From Anthoceros angustus (Eukaryota > Streptophyta > Anthocerotopsida > Anthocerotales > Anthocerotaceae), in contig MU008216.1 of assembly GCA_010909165.1 (NCBI GenBank), positions 62,001 through 126,000 of the forward strand: DNA of 64,000 nt, read 5' to 3'. The translations under genes and the position numbers were made by a program. This document shows positions 1-13,436 of this stretch, one piece after another (positions within the stretch are counted from its first letter, which is position 1; each line of letters opens with the position of its first letter). Below the pieces are notes generated by a model. It was not told where the DNA came from, did no database searches, and saw only the letters and a program-made list of their open reading frames with translations.

Positions 1-1570
1 TCGGCTCACCCAAGTCCACTTGTTGTGGCGGCCCCGCCGACGCCATCCTCCGTCGAGAACTTTTCCTCCCGGCAAGGTCGCACCCTCACCAATTGGTTGC
101 ATCCACCTCTGTTGCCGGTGGAGTCCCCTTGAAAATCTCTTCCCATCTTTGAGGAGGGGTCCGCCTCGAGGTCACCTAAACCCTCGTTGATTCATCATCG
201 CATCCAGTCGGCTTGTCCTCGGATCGCGCCTCCTCTTACGCCACCTCCAGCCGTTTGGCTTCATTTTTAGCCTTGGCGCGTTTTCGACACAGTGGCCGCG
301 CCTTCACCTTTTTGATGCCGCCTTTCACCCCGGTCTTCCTCTTTTCTTTGGTGGGAATTTCCTTCTCCTCCTCCGCGCACTGTCGCCAAACTCCCAGCTA
401 TCGATTTTTCCTCCTTGGGCTCCTCCTTCCGCCCCTCCCTAAGCTTCCACATGTGGAGGAGGCTACAATCTCCACCTCTGGCGGTTAGCGTAAACATAAA
501 GATGGACGAAATGGTGAGATTAGAGAGGCGGGGGCGGGAAATCAAGTTCAACCTCTCTTCACACAACCGAAGAATTACTTAATCGATCTTCGCCCCTTGA
601 CCACTTCATGAAGGCAAGCAGTGGTCGACAAATAATCACACTTCTTGTCTGCGAAACATAGGAGCCACTGGCGGACCCATCAAGCTGCTGTTGCCAAATC
701 CCTCGTCAACGGCCGTTGGGTTCGCGTCGCCCGCTTTAACGCGGTTGCTGCTTGCCGTGCTTCTTTTCTGGGCGGCTCCATCACCAAACCGCCGCCTCCT
801 CCTTCTTCGCCCATACACCCTAACTAACTCCGGTCCCCAATCCTGCGGCTTCGCTCTAAATCCCCTTTGTTGTTTGTCCTTGGTGTGCGCACACTCTGCA
901 CAGTCCAGTTCATGTAATTCCACCGCTCTTCCATGAAACCCCGGCTCCTTCACAGCTCGAACTTTCCAATGATCCATGTTCGGCCATTGGGCAAGCACAA
1001 TTCGGTGGTGACCTTGGCGCCATCCTCTCACGGTCTTCACGGTCTCGCGCCTCCGCGCCACCTCGCTGCGAATTTCACGGAGGTCGGTCTCGAGGTTCCT
1101 ACCTCCTCGGCAAGGCGCGCTGTCGTCGCGCCTTCCTCCCTGCGTCGCGCCTCGCGATGGGGTTGGGCTCCTTCCCTTCCTTCGTGCCCTCGCGCCCTCC
1201 TGCGATCGCGCCCCAGTGCCCCGGCTCGACTTCGTCGCGCTTCCGTCGTCGGCGCTCCGCTCCGCTCCGGCCGTTGCGCTCCGTTGTTTGAGAGGATTAT
1301 CATTCCTAGGGTTAAGTTTCCCGGGTTCCCTACTCTGTTAAACCTCTCGGCTTCCCCCAATCCACAACCCCACACTCATTCACCGCTCTTGGCCGACCCC
1401 AAACTTATAGACCTATCACACTCTAATTATTCCAACCCCCTATCTCACATATATAGACTTTTTAGGGAACATTCCAAGTCCATGGGCCAAGGAACACCAA
1501 GTTCCCGGACCATTTATTTTCTAACTTAAAAATCAAAACAAGAAAAAAGAATCCATAGGCCAAGGACATT
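1..1570. other. Gene-free GC-rich stretch, probable decayed repeat
   Basis: No reading frame here shows a recognisable domain. Frames on both strands are short and of the Arg/Pro/Ser-rich kind expected from non-coding GC-rich DNA. Given the CACTA remnant that follows, this is probably transposon-derived sequence, but no terminal repeats were found. Confidence 0.4.
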
Positions 1571-1575
1571 TCTTC

Positions 1576-1583
1576 TATAAATA
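1576..1583 (+). promoter_or_regulatory. Possible TATA box
   Basis: TATAAATA lies about 100 bp upstream of an ATG at 1684. The sequence from 1684 to about 2190 reads as protein-like only if frames are switched, including a stretch from about 1690 with a single stop. The gene it would serve is unidentified and probably dead, so the site is supported only by motif and spacing. Confidence 0.25.
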
Positions 1584-1683
1584 CCTCCGCCTACTAACCC
1601 GACTTATTTTCACACCACATCGCCAAACAAAAATTCACTTCCAGCATCGCCCCAACAGGGGTTTCTAAGTCTAGATCGCTTAC

Positions 1684-2190
1684 ATGTGCACACTTTGCCA
1701 AAGATCATCGTCAAGCTTAATCGAGTCCACGACAACCAACCTCCTATCGACGAATAGCCCTCCTATGTCGCTCAATTCTCGCACGCAATGCTCCAACTCC
1801 GCATCCGGCTTGGGCCGGAGGTTCCAGATCTCGACGCCAAAATCAACTCCTGCTGCCACCATCTCGCCCGCCTACCTTCCACCGCCTCGGCGAGGAGGCC
1901 GCCTGTGTCGCCGACATGGAATGAAGATCACTGCGCGGTGGATGAGCGACACCGAGGCCGCTTTGCCCCCATCCTCCCCACCCGTGACACGGTCCATCCA
2001 TCGGCCGACGCTGCCGGCGACGCCGCCCGACCGTGGTGTTCGCACCAGACGCCGACTCGCCAAGAAGCCTCACCATACTCCACTCAGAACCGCTTGTCCA
2101 CCGCCTGCTCCATGTCAAGGCAATGGCTTCCTCTCGGTGAAAGGCGCCAAATGAGTCCCTACTGTCGCATTCAAGACAGCCCATTTTGAA
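1684..2190 (+). pseudogene. Unidentified broken ORF
   Basis: Downstream of a TATA-like box, two overlapping plus-strand frames (1684-2154 and 1788-2189) carry partly protein-like text, for example LPKIIVKLNRVHDN before a stop and then MLQLRIRLGPEVPDLDAK. No family is recognised. The need to change frames suggests a degraded transposon gene. It could also be chance open sequence in GC-rich DNA. Confidence 0.2.
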
Positions 2191-2989
2191 AAAGCTTGTT
2201 TGCAAAGGCCGGTGGTCATTTTATCGCTATCCGACCCGCGCGTGCACTTGCTACTTGCCCATAATCACAACAGCTCGACCACAACCTCGGCTGTGGAGCA
2301 ATTTCATGTCCCCATTGGTTACGTAGCGTTACTCGTGATGTATGATATTGCCCAAATGGCGCAGCCTCAATGCCCCCATTACTCCATTTTAACAATCATC
2401 GACTTCCTCTCACCATTCCACTTCCACACTCGCCACTTGGGTATTGGCACATTCCGCCATTGATCTGCTTGTTTGTTTGGAAATACTTTAATGCCCACTT
2501 GGCATGCCGGTTTTGCCCCCATCCGTCAGCTACTCAAACGACATGCCACAATCTATGTGCCACATGGGTTCCTCCTCTCCATCCCTCGCCGGAGTAGGCA
2601 CGGCCAAGGCCCACCTGTTTCCATCCAGCCTCCGGATGCATCATGCATCGAGTTACTGCGATGGCCACACACAAATGGACCATCGATGGAGTGCACCGCA
2701 CGGAAACCTTCTCGGTATTCACAAGGTCAAACCGCACGACTCAGCGATGGCCTTGTCCCTCTGGCCGACACTCGTACCATCCAACCTTCAACAATCGGAT
2801 TATACTCCTCGAGAATCGCATCCGCAGATTTGCTCTATGTGGCCGTAGAAGACGCGCGCTCCTCTTGAGCTCCCCGGCAGCCTGTCCCACCATGATAAAC
2901 TTTGCGACATGCACTATCTTTTGTGCTCCGCCGCCTCCGCCTCCACTGCTCGAGGTGGCTGCCTTTGTTCCACATGTGACTATGTGCCG

Positions 2990-5211
2990 TTGCAACGCAG
3001 GGCCATCCATTATAGCCCTCACTGTGGGTCATAGCAGGATGCCCCTCCCAAGCGCTCACCGCCTTCTGCACCACCCACCTCTTGAAACTTCGCCTCATGT
3101 GCACCGTACATCCTCACCTCTTCGTCAGACATGTCCAAAAGCGGCTGCATCACCTTCGTGATACAAAGACATAAGTATGGGCTGGCGCACCTCAAGCGCA
3201 TCCATTGTGTACGGCCGACACCCAGCCTTTTCTCCCACACCCTCGGGACTCCATGATCCACCGACGTGACCATAGTAACGTGGAGGAATGACATGCCGAA
3301 ATGCATACTCTCCTCTCATATACCCCACGGCTATCTGGACTCGGTTTGGCGCCGTCATCCGCTTCTGGATCCTAAGTATCTCTCCACCGGGTACATCCAC
3401 CGGTGTGCACTGGCCCAATGCACCACCTCGTCCACTAAATGTATTATGAGGTGGGTTGATATATCAAAGACCTTTGGAGGAATTGCTTTTCCAGAGCACA
3501 TCACCCGACCTCTTCGTTGTGCTTGAATTTCATGGCGGTATTGTCCATTGGCAAATCCATCTGTGATGACCCAATTTCACAACCGCCTTGTACACCTGGG
3601 TCTATGCACAAGGACGATGGGAAGATGATTTCCAGATGATGTGCGATCATGGCACTTCCGCCCACTTTGCCCCCTCTAATTTCGCTCCTATGTTAGACCC
3701 ATAGCTGTGGGCGCTTTATGCGTTTAATTCTCTCTATGACTTGACGGAGGTCGTCTTTCGACAAAACGTAAGACGCCTCGGGGCAATGGCCGTCCACTCC
3801 TACCGGCCACAACCACCTTTTCCCTCCATTGGCTTCCATGTCCATCCTTGATGCCATGTCGTCTCGATCTCCCGTCAAAGTGTGCCATATGGCCTCTGCA
3901 TTGTTCTTTTCCACGTGCATGACATCCTTTGGCGCCATCACAAGCAGGTGACGCCAATATGGGAGCACCCTAAACAGGGAAGACATCCGCCGAGTTCCAA
4001 AATTTCCTCGCTGCCAGATCTCGGCTGGTGGCGCACCTTCTCTGCGTACCATATCATCACCACATCATCAAGCGTTGGTGGCTGGGTGGGGACGGAGTTC
4101 CGTCCATCGTATCGATCCATGTCTTCCCACCGTCCGCTATCGCCTTGGGCAACCACCTCTTGCCAACATAAACTGCTTTTTAATTGATGAGAATAGCGGG
4201 AATCCAGTCCAGAATCCACACACGCCCGGGTCCCTTTCACTTGCAATCCGTGGTGCCCAACCACAGGTAGTCGGCAATGACGTTTCACCGCCGCACCTAA
4301 AATGCCTCCTAGGATCGTTCACGGTATTGAAAAGTCTTCCATGTCCACCCCTCTCCACAACTCTTCCGGTTCTTCTACCAGGCGCCATATAAACATCAAA
4401 ATTTTTACCATGCCCGGTCTGGTACAATGAGAGGCATGATGACATGGGCGTCCTTTGTGCAAGCCGAGGCATGTTGTGAGCGAATAGCATAACTGGCCAT
4501 ATGGACGTGTTGATGCACTGTGACCAAAGGGGTTGAAGCCGTCGCTTAATGCCAACCTCAAGTTGCGAGGTTCATCCCGAACCCTTCAAGCGCATCAAAT
4601 ACTCTCCATGTTGGGGTGTCTCGCCATCATGGACATGTCCCCATTCTCGCTTTGCCTCCCGTACCAAGTCATCATCATGCTATTTATTCGAACATGCGTT
4701 TCAATCGCGTCTTGAGGAAATGCGAGGACCTGCGGAACTCTCGCTCATCAAACCCTTCCTTGTACCGCTGCGTGCCACATCGAGGGCAATGGACGCCCGC
4801 GTCACCCCGAATAGAATACAATCTTTTCACAAGCATGGATTTTCACGTATCTTGGCCCAAACATGTGCAACGACTTTGCCTCGTACATGTCCTTGCCTTG
4901 TTCGAACCGGCAAAATATCCACACTTAAGAGCTTTAAAAGTGCGTCTGACGCCACGATGTCATACATCGTTTGCCACAGCAAACAATGTGTTGCTTAGCG
5001 CTTTCGATTGGACTTCCTCTTCAATGTGGTATAACGTTCCGTGGCAGAGCCGCCCGACTCCATCCTCGCCGCCCATCGCAACATCCGTGGCTTCCAAAGA
5101 ACTCGCCCACGTGTGCACTTCGCATATCATCACCTCCGAACCCTCATCCATACTTTCGTCGTCGGAACTACTAGTGTGGTCGGTAGGATGGCCGCTGCCT
5201 CGCTGACCCAT
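2990..5211 (-). pseudogene. CACTA (En/Spm) TNP2-like transposase remnant
   Basis: The minus strand carries, in family order but scattered over frames, the hallmarks of plant CACTA TNP2 transposases. At about 4561-4319 are SDGFNPFGH and then GKNFDVYMAP with EELWRGVDMEDFS (transposase_21-like). At about 3970-3870 is LPYWRHLLV...DVMHVEKN. At about 3495-3385 is PPKVFDISTHLIIHLVDEV followed by HRWMYPVERYL, which matches the DUF4218 region. Upstream, about 5210-4960 is an acidic stretch. Active members excise and reinsert DNA through short CACTA-starting terminal repeats. Stops and at least five frame changes make this copy non-functional. No CACTA termini or 3-bp target duplications were identified, so element limits are unknown. 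Family assignment is firm; boundaries are approximate. Confidence 0.85.
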
Positions 5212-8200
5212 CGAGCCGTATCCGAACTGGGTGCGGAGACGCCCAAGACCGCTCTTCTATGCCACCGTGTCTCCGACCGCAAAAAGCCACCTTAAAGCTA
5301 GAATTGGAGTGCATTTGCTGGCCATTGATGCGAGAGAACTCACGGCCACACGGTGCGGATGGCGCAGAAGCTTGAAATGTGGAATACGAGCTCGCGAGCT
5401 CGCGACGTGGCGGCGGGGACAATACATGTACACCGTGATCCGCATTTCGTGGCATCCTCCCTGTGGTCGTGATCCGTAGGCACGGCAACCACGACAAAGC
5501 AAAGGTGGTACATCCGTTATCCGAACGCCCGCCCCCACGGTGCAATCATGACTTCATGACCCATAAACACAGACACGTAGGACTGGAACGTGCTTGCGAA
5601 ACCATGGACGGAAGCACAAACGCCACACCGCTTATGGAGATCCCGCCGTCCGTGATGACCTCGGTAAGTCGACCGATCGGGGCAAAGCGCACACCGATGC
5701 GATGCCGCAGAAGATCCGGGCCGGACAAGAACCTCGCGCCTGGACATGAGCAATGAATTTGCGCGACCAGGAGCCACCACCGTCTTCCAATCCCAACTCG
5801 GGCGGAGAGCACGGTTGGCGAGCACGCCAATCGGATGCACGCAATGTTCGCGGATGCACGCTAGCGGTGGAAGCTGCCGGCGTTATGTCAGCGTGGTAGC
5901 CGACTCTTCCGACGGGCCGGAGAGTGAGGGTGACACGCAATGGAAAGGGAGGATGTACCGGCTAGCTTGGTGGTCGGCACCAACGGTCGGGATGGTTGAC
6001 ACGCGTATCATCATTGCATTTGGGGATGCGTGTTTTGATTTAAAGTTGATTACACACAATCCAAGAAGTTCGACAACGGCCTTGATCGTCCTAAGCTTGC
6101 AAGCAAATGCAGAACAAAGCGTTCGGGAGGCGCCTTCCCCTTGGTGTAAACAACCTCCTTCATGTCCACTGCCTACGCAAGGAATAGTGTTGAGCTCATT
6201 GTCTCAAAGTCTCTGACAGCTCCCATGTTGCGTCGCCATTCTGTGAAAGGGCATCGAACCCGATCAGAGTGCTCCATGCTGTCTCCAACGCATCCCAATT
6301 CCATTCTGTGAAGTGTAGCACCACGGTGGCCGCTTGGACGTGAAGCCCCACATCGGCTTTGTTCTATCCAAACAGCGACTCAATTTAACCTCCTCCTTGG
6401 ATCGTGGCCTCTGCAAATTGTAGCTCCGAATGCGGTTCGCCTCTTCTTCCCATGGAGGAAATGTGGCTTGACGGGCACTCCGTCGAGCGCCCGGATGCCG
6501 CCGCGTGCGATTGCTCCTCCACTTTCCTCTTGCCCTTCGCATCACCCGGGGCGGATCGGTCCTCGGGGAGGGTGGCGTGTACATCCGCCTTACCCTTCTC
6601 TCTCAATCTCCCTTCGCCTTCAACTTCCGAGGCTTGCACGCGCAATCCTTGCCAATTCTCTCCATCGAGGTATGCAATGGACCGGAATCTAGAGAATGCC
6701 TTGTGCATCTAGGAGGAGGAGACAAAGAGCTATAGCACCAATCACCATACTTTGTTTATTACGCGTGACTCGGAAGGGACGTGCAAGCGGTGACTTGTCA
6801 TGTCCGGTCAACGCATGTACGGGCACAAACCATACCCATCCATTCCGCCATGAGAGGTCATCGAGTTTTATTGGGTGACGATGAGAAGTACACGTAGTGA
6901 TCAAAGAAGAAGGACTTTCCCATCCCAGCGTTTAATTACGGTAATCATATACCCCACATTGTGAGGTATAAACCGTCCCTAGTCACACGACGACTGCCGT
7001 GATCCAGAGACGGCAAGAGCCAAGGGCCGGCGGCACTCCATACCAGGTCCTTGATGGCCGACAAGAGGAGAGCAACCTCCGTCCATCATCCTTGATGGCC
7101 ATCGTCATGTGGAACCGCTCGCCCTGATGGGCATCGTCGGTTTCAGCACCGGCAACAACGATGTGCAAACACTTCGCAATGATCCACAAATGAGTGGGTG
7201 AGGGAGCGGAATGTTGCGGGTTCAAATGCGGATTCCACAACACTTCACACCGCAGCATGAACTTGCGGGTTGGAGAAAAGGGCCAAACAAAAGTGTTCAC
7301 ATGCGGCGCCTCGAGCACCAATCCATACCGCAGCGGTCACAACACCATGCCCGCACTGTAGAAGGGACCACCTCGCTAGAGAAGGAACCACCTCGCCACC
7401 GAACGGCAAGACGCCGTGAGGGATAGCAAAGGAGACATGCACACACGCCGTGAAGGGCGGGGACACCGCGCCCAACATTCCCATATGATCCTTGATGGCC
7501 ATCGGCGATTTCCGGGCGGCAAGATGGAGACATGCACACACGCCTCGTCTGCGAGCTACCGATGGATACCCACGGTGGTTTCGACTAAGCTCATGCATAC
7601 ACATGTCCGTCATAGACGGCACAAGGTAGAGCGAGCGAGGCGTGTCACTGGAAGACAAGCTCGCCTCGGATGCGAAGATGACCAAAACAAAGGTAGTAGC
7701 GTGAAGCGAGGGCAAGGTGGTGACATTTAAAGCGGAACACGACGACCTTAGGCAGCCTCTTGTCCTCCGTGCCACATCGGGTTGCGGATGAGAGGATCTT
7801 GAATTTCAGCCGTTCCTTACATGTGAGAAAGGAGACATGGCGGTGGCATGGCCCGCCAATCTGATTGGCGGTAAATTCATGGAGGGGGCAGGTGGCGCCG
7901 GGGCAAAGCGCGGAACACGAAGGTAGATGTCATGTCTCCCAAGGTCTGGATATCCTTTGCGACGGTGCGACGCCAGAGTGACGTCAGAGCCGTCACATTG
8001 GCGTCCTGCCAGAAGGTGTGAATACATGACACGTTCTGCCATGTGACGCGTTTGATTGGTGGATTGCACAACGGGAGTCTCGAACGATGCACATCATTAT
8101 ATGGGAGAACGCGAATTGGCATATATATGGCAAATTCACATACGGCCGGTCCTTCATTCATGGCATAATGAATGGGGGCATTTAGTTTGCTTGAATGGCT

Positions 8201-8810
8201 CTCACGTGCCACCTACCGTCCTTGCACAATGGTGTAGAAGAGACAATAAACAGAACGGCGCGTCACAATGCACACGACCGGACATGGCATGTTTTCTACC
8301 ATGCCCGGCTTTTCAAATATTAAAATGGCTTCACCACACCTTTCTTGGACAACGGTGGAGAAGACAAGTTTATGCGAGAGATAGGGAGCCATTGTCTTTG
8401 GTTCATAGTTGCGAAGGCCATGACATTGTCATGGCCTTCAACATAGGGACCATACATGGCATGCATGGAGGAATGGCATGTTGACACAAGGGGCACATAC
8501 AAGGGTGAAGGCGCCATGGCGGTGGCATGGCACGCCACGAAGTCTCCTCCTCTCCTCTTTCCTCCCTCCCCACCGCACCGCGCCGCCCCACGCCGCACCA
8601 CCACTCCCCACACACCATGGCCACCGCCACACCGTCCCACGGGTCGCGACATCTGGCCGGATCGGTAGGCAATGTGGTATGCGAACGGGCAAAGCATAAA
8701 AATAGCAAATTAACACATGCATGGTCCGTGGAGCATGGCGAGGTTCTAATTTGGTCTTGCCTTGAAATGGCATGCCACATCGTGGGCATTACCAACGAAA
8801 TGGCATTGAA
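5212..8810. other. Region without recognisable genes
   Basis: No domain was recognised on either strand. A minus-strand frame at 6708-6385 is rich in charged residues and reads like a linker region of a transposon protein, and could belong to the same decayed CACTA element. A perfect 16-bp palindrome made of CGAGCTCG units lies near 5390. A broken triplication-like use of 'ccttgatggccatcg' occurs at about 7050-7505. The region is probably decayed mobile DNA. Confidence 0.35.
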
Positions 8811-9355
8811 CACTTGTCCTTGGGTCCAATGGGGATGATTAAATGCAAAATTGTCTTATTGGAGGAAGGATGTCTACACAGTGTCCTTGTGTCACATGGT
8901 AATCCACAAAGGGCAAATTGTCCTTGGCTCTCCAAATGGTCATCCAGAATGGCCAAAAATTGACATGAGGCGAAGACATGGTCATGACGAATGAGGAACA
9001 TTTGTCCTTGGGTCACGAAATGATCATGCATGATGGGAATGTATTGTCCTTGGACCACGCAACGGTAATGAACAATGGCAAATTATTGTCCGTCGATCAG
9101 AAAATGATCTTCCATAATGGGAAACATTTGTCCTTGGCTTTGAAATGGTCATCGAATGGCCAAAATTGACTGAGGCCAAGGCATGGTCATGACAATGAGG
9201 AACATTTGTCCTTGGGTCACGAAATGACCATACATAACGGAATGTTTTGTCCTTGGACCACGAAATGCGCATGAGCAAAGGGAAATTATTTTCCTTCGAT
9301 GCGGATATGGTAATCCATAATGGGCTAAATTTGTCCTTGGATGACGAAAATCGAT
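8811..9355 (+). repeat. Minisatellite of about 46-50 bp with higher-order period
   Basis: The monomer core is TTGTCCTTGG followed by a CACGAAATGGTCAT-like segment and an AATGGGAAA-like tail. It recurs about ten times. A block starting near 8928 (TCCTTGGCTCTCCAAATGG...) is repeated near 9130 (TCCTTGGCTTTGAAATGG...) with its internal monomer order preserved, giving a second-level period of roughly 205 bp. Confidence 0.75.
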
Positions 9356-9448
9356 AAAACACGGATGCCTATATATGCCAAACATGCATGGATGCCATAT
9401 GCAGTAATGGTGTGGTGGACAATCGCCGGTTGGTGTTTTAGGCATGTG

Positions 9449-11458
9449 AATGCCACATGTACACATATAGGTGGTGGGCGCAAACTCGAGTTTGTGCCCG
9501 CGAATCGGGTATGCATGCATTGAGCTCCTGTCAGATTCGTCAAGCCGGTTTGCCGCTTGGGAACAACGCCAATCCGGCCACGGATGCGCTCATAACGCCG
9601 CCCGGAAGGAGGATAGGCCCATCGACAGGCGCCACCGTGCGAGGGAGAGGCCGAAGCCGGAAAATGGTCCACAAGGGGACTTGGCGCGGAGCGACGGCGC
9701 CCACTGGATGGAAGCACGGGCGCGGATGGTGGAAGCGGCAAGTGAGGTGGGCGCGGAGAAAGCCGATTCCACAAGTGGAGGGTGGATGCCCATGGCGTGG
9801 AGCGGGAAGCGGCGAGAGAGGTGGAGGTGCCGGAGGAGAACCTTCAGAGTGGAGGCCGTCAAGAGGAGGCGATGCGTGGCGGCCGGAAGTGGAGTGGGTG
9901 TCTCCATGTGGGGAGCTAACGCCACAGCTTCTGCAGGAGAGATTCCAAAGTCGGAGGAGGGATGCCAGGCGGACATCCGGAGGGAACGAGGACATTGGCC
10001 TTAGTCTGGAGCTTGAGGGCTGTCCAACTTGAGGAGCATGGTGGTGGTGCACAAGAGGGTGACCGTGGCTGCCGAGAGATGGCATACGTTTGTGGACCTT
10101 CGCCGGTGGACGGACAACCCCAACAACGTGGCGGGAGGGAGCCTTTGGAGGGAGGAGACTCCTGCGGTGGGGAGTGGAGACCGGTCTGCCGGGTGGACGC
10201 GGTTGGAGGAGGAGGGCCAAGGAGCGCATGCCTATGATGGTGAGGAGGGCGGTGAGGAGGAGGACACCGCGCGAGGATGGGGAGGCGGGAGCGAGGAGGA
10301 AGATGTGGAGATGGCGGATCGAGGTCGAGGAAGACATGCCGACTACATTGCCACATGAAATTGGAGAATTGACGAGCACGGCCGGTAAGCCATTAGACGA
10401 TGTCATAGCCGTGTTGTGTGCTACATGGGCGTGGTGGCGTGTACATGGGCGTGAGCCGGTTATGCGATGGAGGGTGGATAGAGAATGAGGAGGAGGATGA
10501 AGAGTCGTCCGATGAGGAAGGACGAGTGAGGAAGGCCTTCCACCGGTGTGTTGGAGCTAGTGTGTGCAAAATGGAGTGATGCCATGGTCGAGCCACGACG
10601 AAAGTTTGCGAGAAAGGCGGTGAGGAAGGTAGAGTATGAGTTTGCAAGTATAGAGCGAGGATATTGTGGCCGGTTGCGGTGCATCGCGGACAAGGAACCA
10701 CAATGTGGGCAAGAAGGTGCGGCAAGTCGCACGCGGAGGGAGAAGGGAAGGATGCAAAATGGTTGCATCCGCCTAATGTGAGCACGAAGGCATGGAGAAA
10801 GGCGGTGAGGAGGGCCAAGGAGCATGGTGGTGGTGCGAAGCATGGGGTGTGTGTGGCCAACACCACAAAGAAGCCGCAACGCCGGCAAGAATTGCGAACG
10901 AGCATGGGACGAATCCCTTTGGTCCAGAGGAGCAAAGGAGTTCGAGAAACGGTATGTCCAACGCGGGGAGGGAGCGCAACTCGATGAGTTGAAGTGGGCA
11001 GCAAGGCATGGATTGGACAAAGATGCCGAGTCTTGGAGTGGTAAAATAGTCGTTGCTTAATGGAATGCTTGGTTGTGATATGTAGGTTTCGCTATGTAGG
11101 ACGTGAGTCAAGTGATGCGTGTGCATGATGCAGGGAAGAAGGGAAGGAAAAGCGGTGGAAGGTGAAGGCCGGTCGTGAAGGAAGGCAGAACCCGGTGGAG
11201 AGAAGGAAGATGGAGGAAGGTGCCAAGCAGGAGCGTCACAAGTGATGCCGGAGGCAACGTGGATGGTGGGGATCCCGGAGGTGTGATGGCGTGCACCGGC
11301 AAGGCGTATCACACGATCCGTGTCAAAAGCGTGAGTAGGGTGGCAACCCGACATCGAGAGATTGAATGCTATTCGCTTGCCGTCTGTAATTGTGGAAGTG
11401 GTGATTTGGCAGCCTATGGGGCCGGAGTGAAGGGCTAGCCATTGAGGCTAGTGGGTCG
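9449..11458 (+). repeat. Tandem array unit A (about 2.0 kb)
   Basis: First of three tandem copies. It begins with GCCACATGTACACATATAGG, which also begins unit B. The plus strand contains protein-like blocks in shifting frames: EEEDEESSDEEGRVRKAFHRC near 10480-10560, then KDAKWLHPPNVSTKAWRK near 10750-10800, and a final ESLWSRGAKEFEKRY...WSGKIVVA block near 10910-11060 ending in a stop. It looks like a decayed hydrophilic ORF of a mobile element. The family is not recognised, and the opposite-strand 288-aa frame (10406-9540) is low-complexity Pro/Ser/His text, probably a shadow. Confidence 0.8.
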
Positions 11459-13436
11459 AATGCCACATGTACACATATAGGTGGTGGGCGCAAACTCGAG
11501 TTTGTGCCCGTGAGCATCAACATGCATGGCAGCGGTGGCATGCCCTAGGACTTCTTCTTCGCTTGCTTGGAACAACGCCAATCCGGGCCGCCCGGTTCGT
11601 GCCATAACGTCATTGCGGAAGGAGGGCGGTGAGGAGGGCCAAGGAGCGCATGCCTATGATGGTGAGGAGGCGGTGAGGAAGGATCTTGGGGCGGGAAAAT
11701 GGTCCACAAGGGGACTTGGCGCGAGGCAGGCCCATGGTGGATGGAAGCACGGCCCGGATGGTGGAAGCGGCAAGTGAGGTGGGCGCGGTCGTGGAAAGGC
11801 CACTTGAAGTGGAGGGTGGATGCCCATGGCGTGGAGGCGGGAAGCGGCGAGAGAGGAGGTGCCGGAGGCAACGTGGATGGTGGAAGCGGCAAGTGAGGTG
11901 GGCGCGGCCGTGGAGTGGGTGTCTCCAAGGTGGGGAGCTAACGCTTCATTCGAGAGATTCCAAAACTGTCGGAGGAGGGATCGCCAGGCGGACATCCGGA
12001 GGAGCAGGACATTGGCCTTAGTCTGGAGCTTGAGGGCATGTCCAACTTGAGGAGCATGGTGGTGGTGCACAAGAGGGTGACCACATGGGCTGAGAGAGAT
12101 GGCATACGTTTGTGGACCTTCGCCGGTGGCGACGGACAACCCCAACAACGTGGCGGGGAGGGAGCCTTTGGAGGAGAGACTCCTGCGGTGGGGAGTGAGG
12201 CGTCTGCTGGTGGGCGCGGTTGCGGAGGAGGGCCAAGGAGCGCATGCCTATGATGGTGAGGAGGCGGTGAGGAGGACACCGGCAGCGAGGATGGGGAGGC
12301 GGGAGGCGAGGAGGAAGATGTGGAGATGGCGGATCGAGGTCGAGGAAGACATGCCGACTACATTGCCACACATGAAATTGGAGAATTGGCGGAGCACTGG
12401 CCATTAGACGATGTCATAGCCGTGTTGCAGGCTACATGGGCGTGGTGGCGTGTACATGGGCGTGAGCCGGTTATGCGATGGAGGGTGGATAGAGAATGAG
12501 GAGGAGGATGAAGAGTCGTCCGATGAGGAAGGACGAGTGAGGAAGGCCTTCCACCAGTGTGTTGGAGCTAGTGTGTGCAAAATGGAGTGATGCCATGGTC
12601 GAGCCACGAAGTTTGCGAAAGGCGGTGAGGAAGGTAGAGTATGAGTTTGCAAGTATAGAGCGAGGATATTGTGGCCGGGTTTGCGGTGCATCGCGGACAA
12701 GGAACCACAATGTGGGCAAGAAGGTGCGGCAAGGCAGTTACATGGAGGGAGAAGGGAAGGATGCAAAATGGTTGCATCCGCCTAATGTGAGCACGAAGGC
12801 ATGGAGAAAGGCGTGGAGCAAGCCGTGGTGACGTTCTGAAGCATGGGGTGTGTGGCCAACACCACAAAGAAGCGCCGCTTGCACCGAGCATGGGACGAAT
12901 CCCTTTGGTCCAGAGGAGCAAAGGAGTTCGAGAAACGGTATGTCCAACGGGAGGGAGCGCAACCTGGATGAGTTGAAGTGGGCAGCAAGGCATGGATTGG
13001 ACATCTTAGAATCTTGGAGTGGTAAAATAGTCGTTGTGGTTAATGGAATGCTTGGTTGTGATATGTAGGTTTCGCTATGTAGGCGTGAGTGATGCGTGTG
13101 CATGATATGCGGGGAAGAAGGGAAGGAAAAGCGGTGGAAGGTGAAGGCCGGTCGTGAAGGAAGGCAGAACCCGGTGGAGAGAAGGAAGATGGAGGAAGGT
13201 GCCAAGCAGGGGGCGTCACCGTCAAGTGATGCCGGAGGCAACGTGGATGGTGGGGATCACGGAGGTGTGATGGCGTGCCACCGGCAAGGCGTATCACACG
13301 ATCCGTGTCAAAAGCGTGAGTAGGTGGTGGGGATCTTGAGAGATTGAATGCTATTCGTTTTGTCATGTAATTGTGGAAGTGGTGATTTGGCAGCCTATGG
13401 GGCCGGAGTGAAGGGCTAGCCATTGAGGCTAGTGGG
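11459..13436 (+). repeat. Tandem array unit B (about 2.0 kb)
   Basis: Second copy, sharing with A its start, the internal blocks (for example the AERDGIRLWTFAGG-encoding segment near 12090-12130) and the 3' end (GGAAGTGGTGATTTGGCAGCC near 13375). Relative to A it has many short insertions and deletions. It also carries an internal duplication of a segment of about 36 bp reading GTGGATGGTGGAAGCGGCAA (near 11750 and 11873). Frames are broken at different places from unit A. Confidence 0.8.

Noticed and set aside
5387-5402. 16-bp palindrome CGAGCTCGCGAGCTCG as an operator
   Set aside because: A palindrome by itself in GC-rich decayed DNA, with no gene next to it.
9540-10406. 288-codon minus-strand ORF in array unit A
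   Set aside because: Pro/Ser/His-rich low-complexity frame that is not kept intact in units B and C; treated as a shadow of GC-rich repeat DNA.
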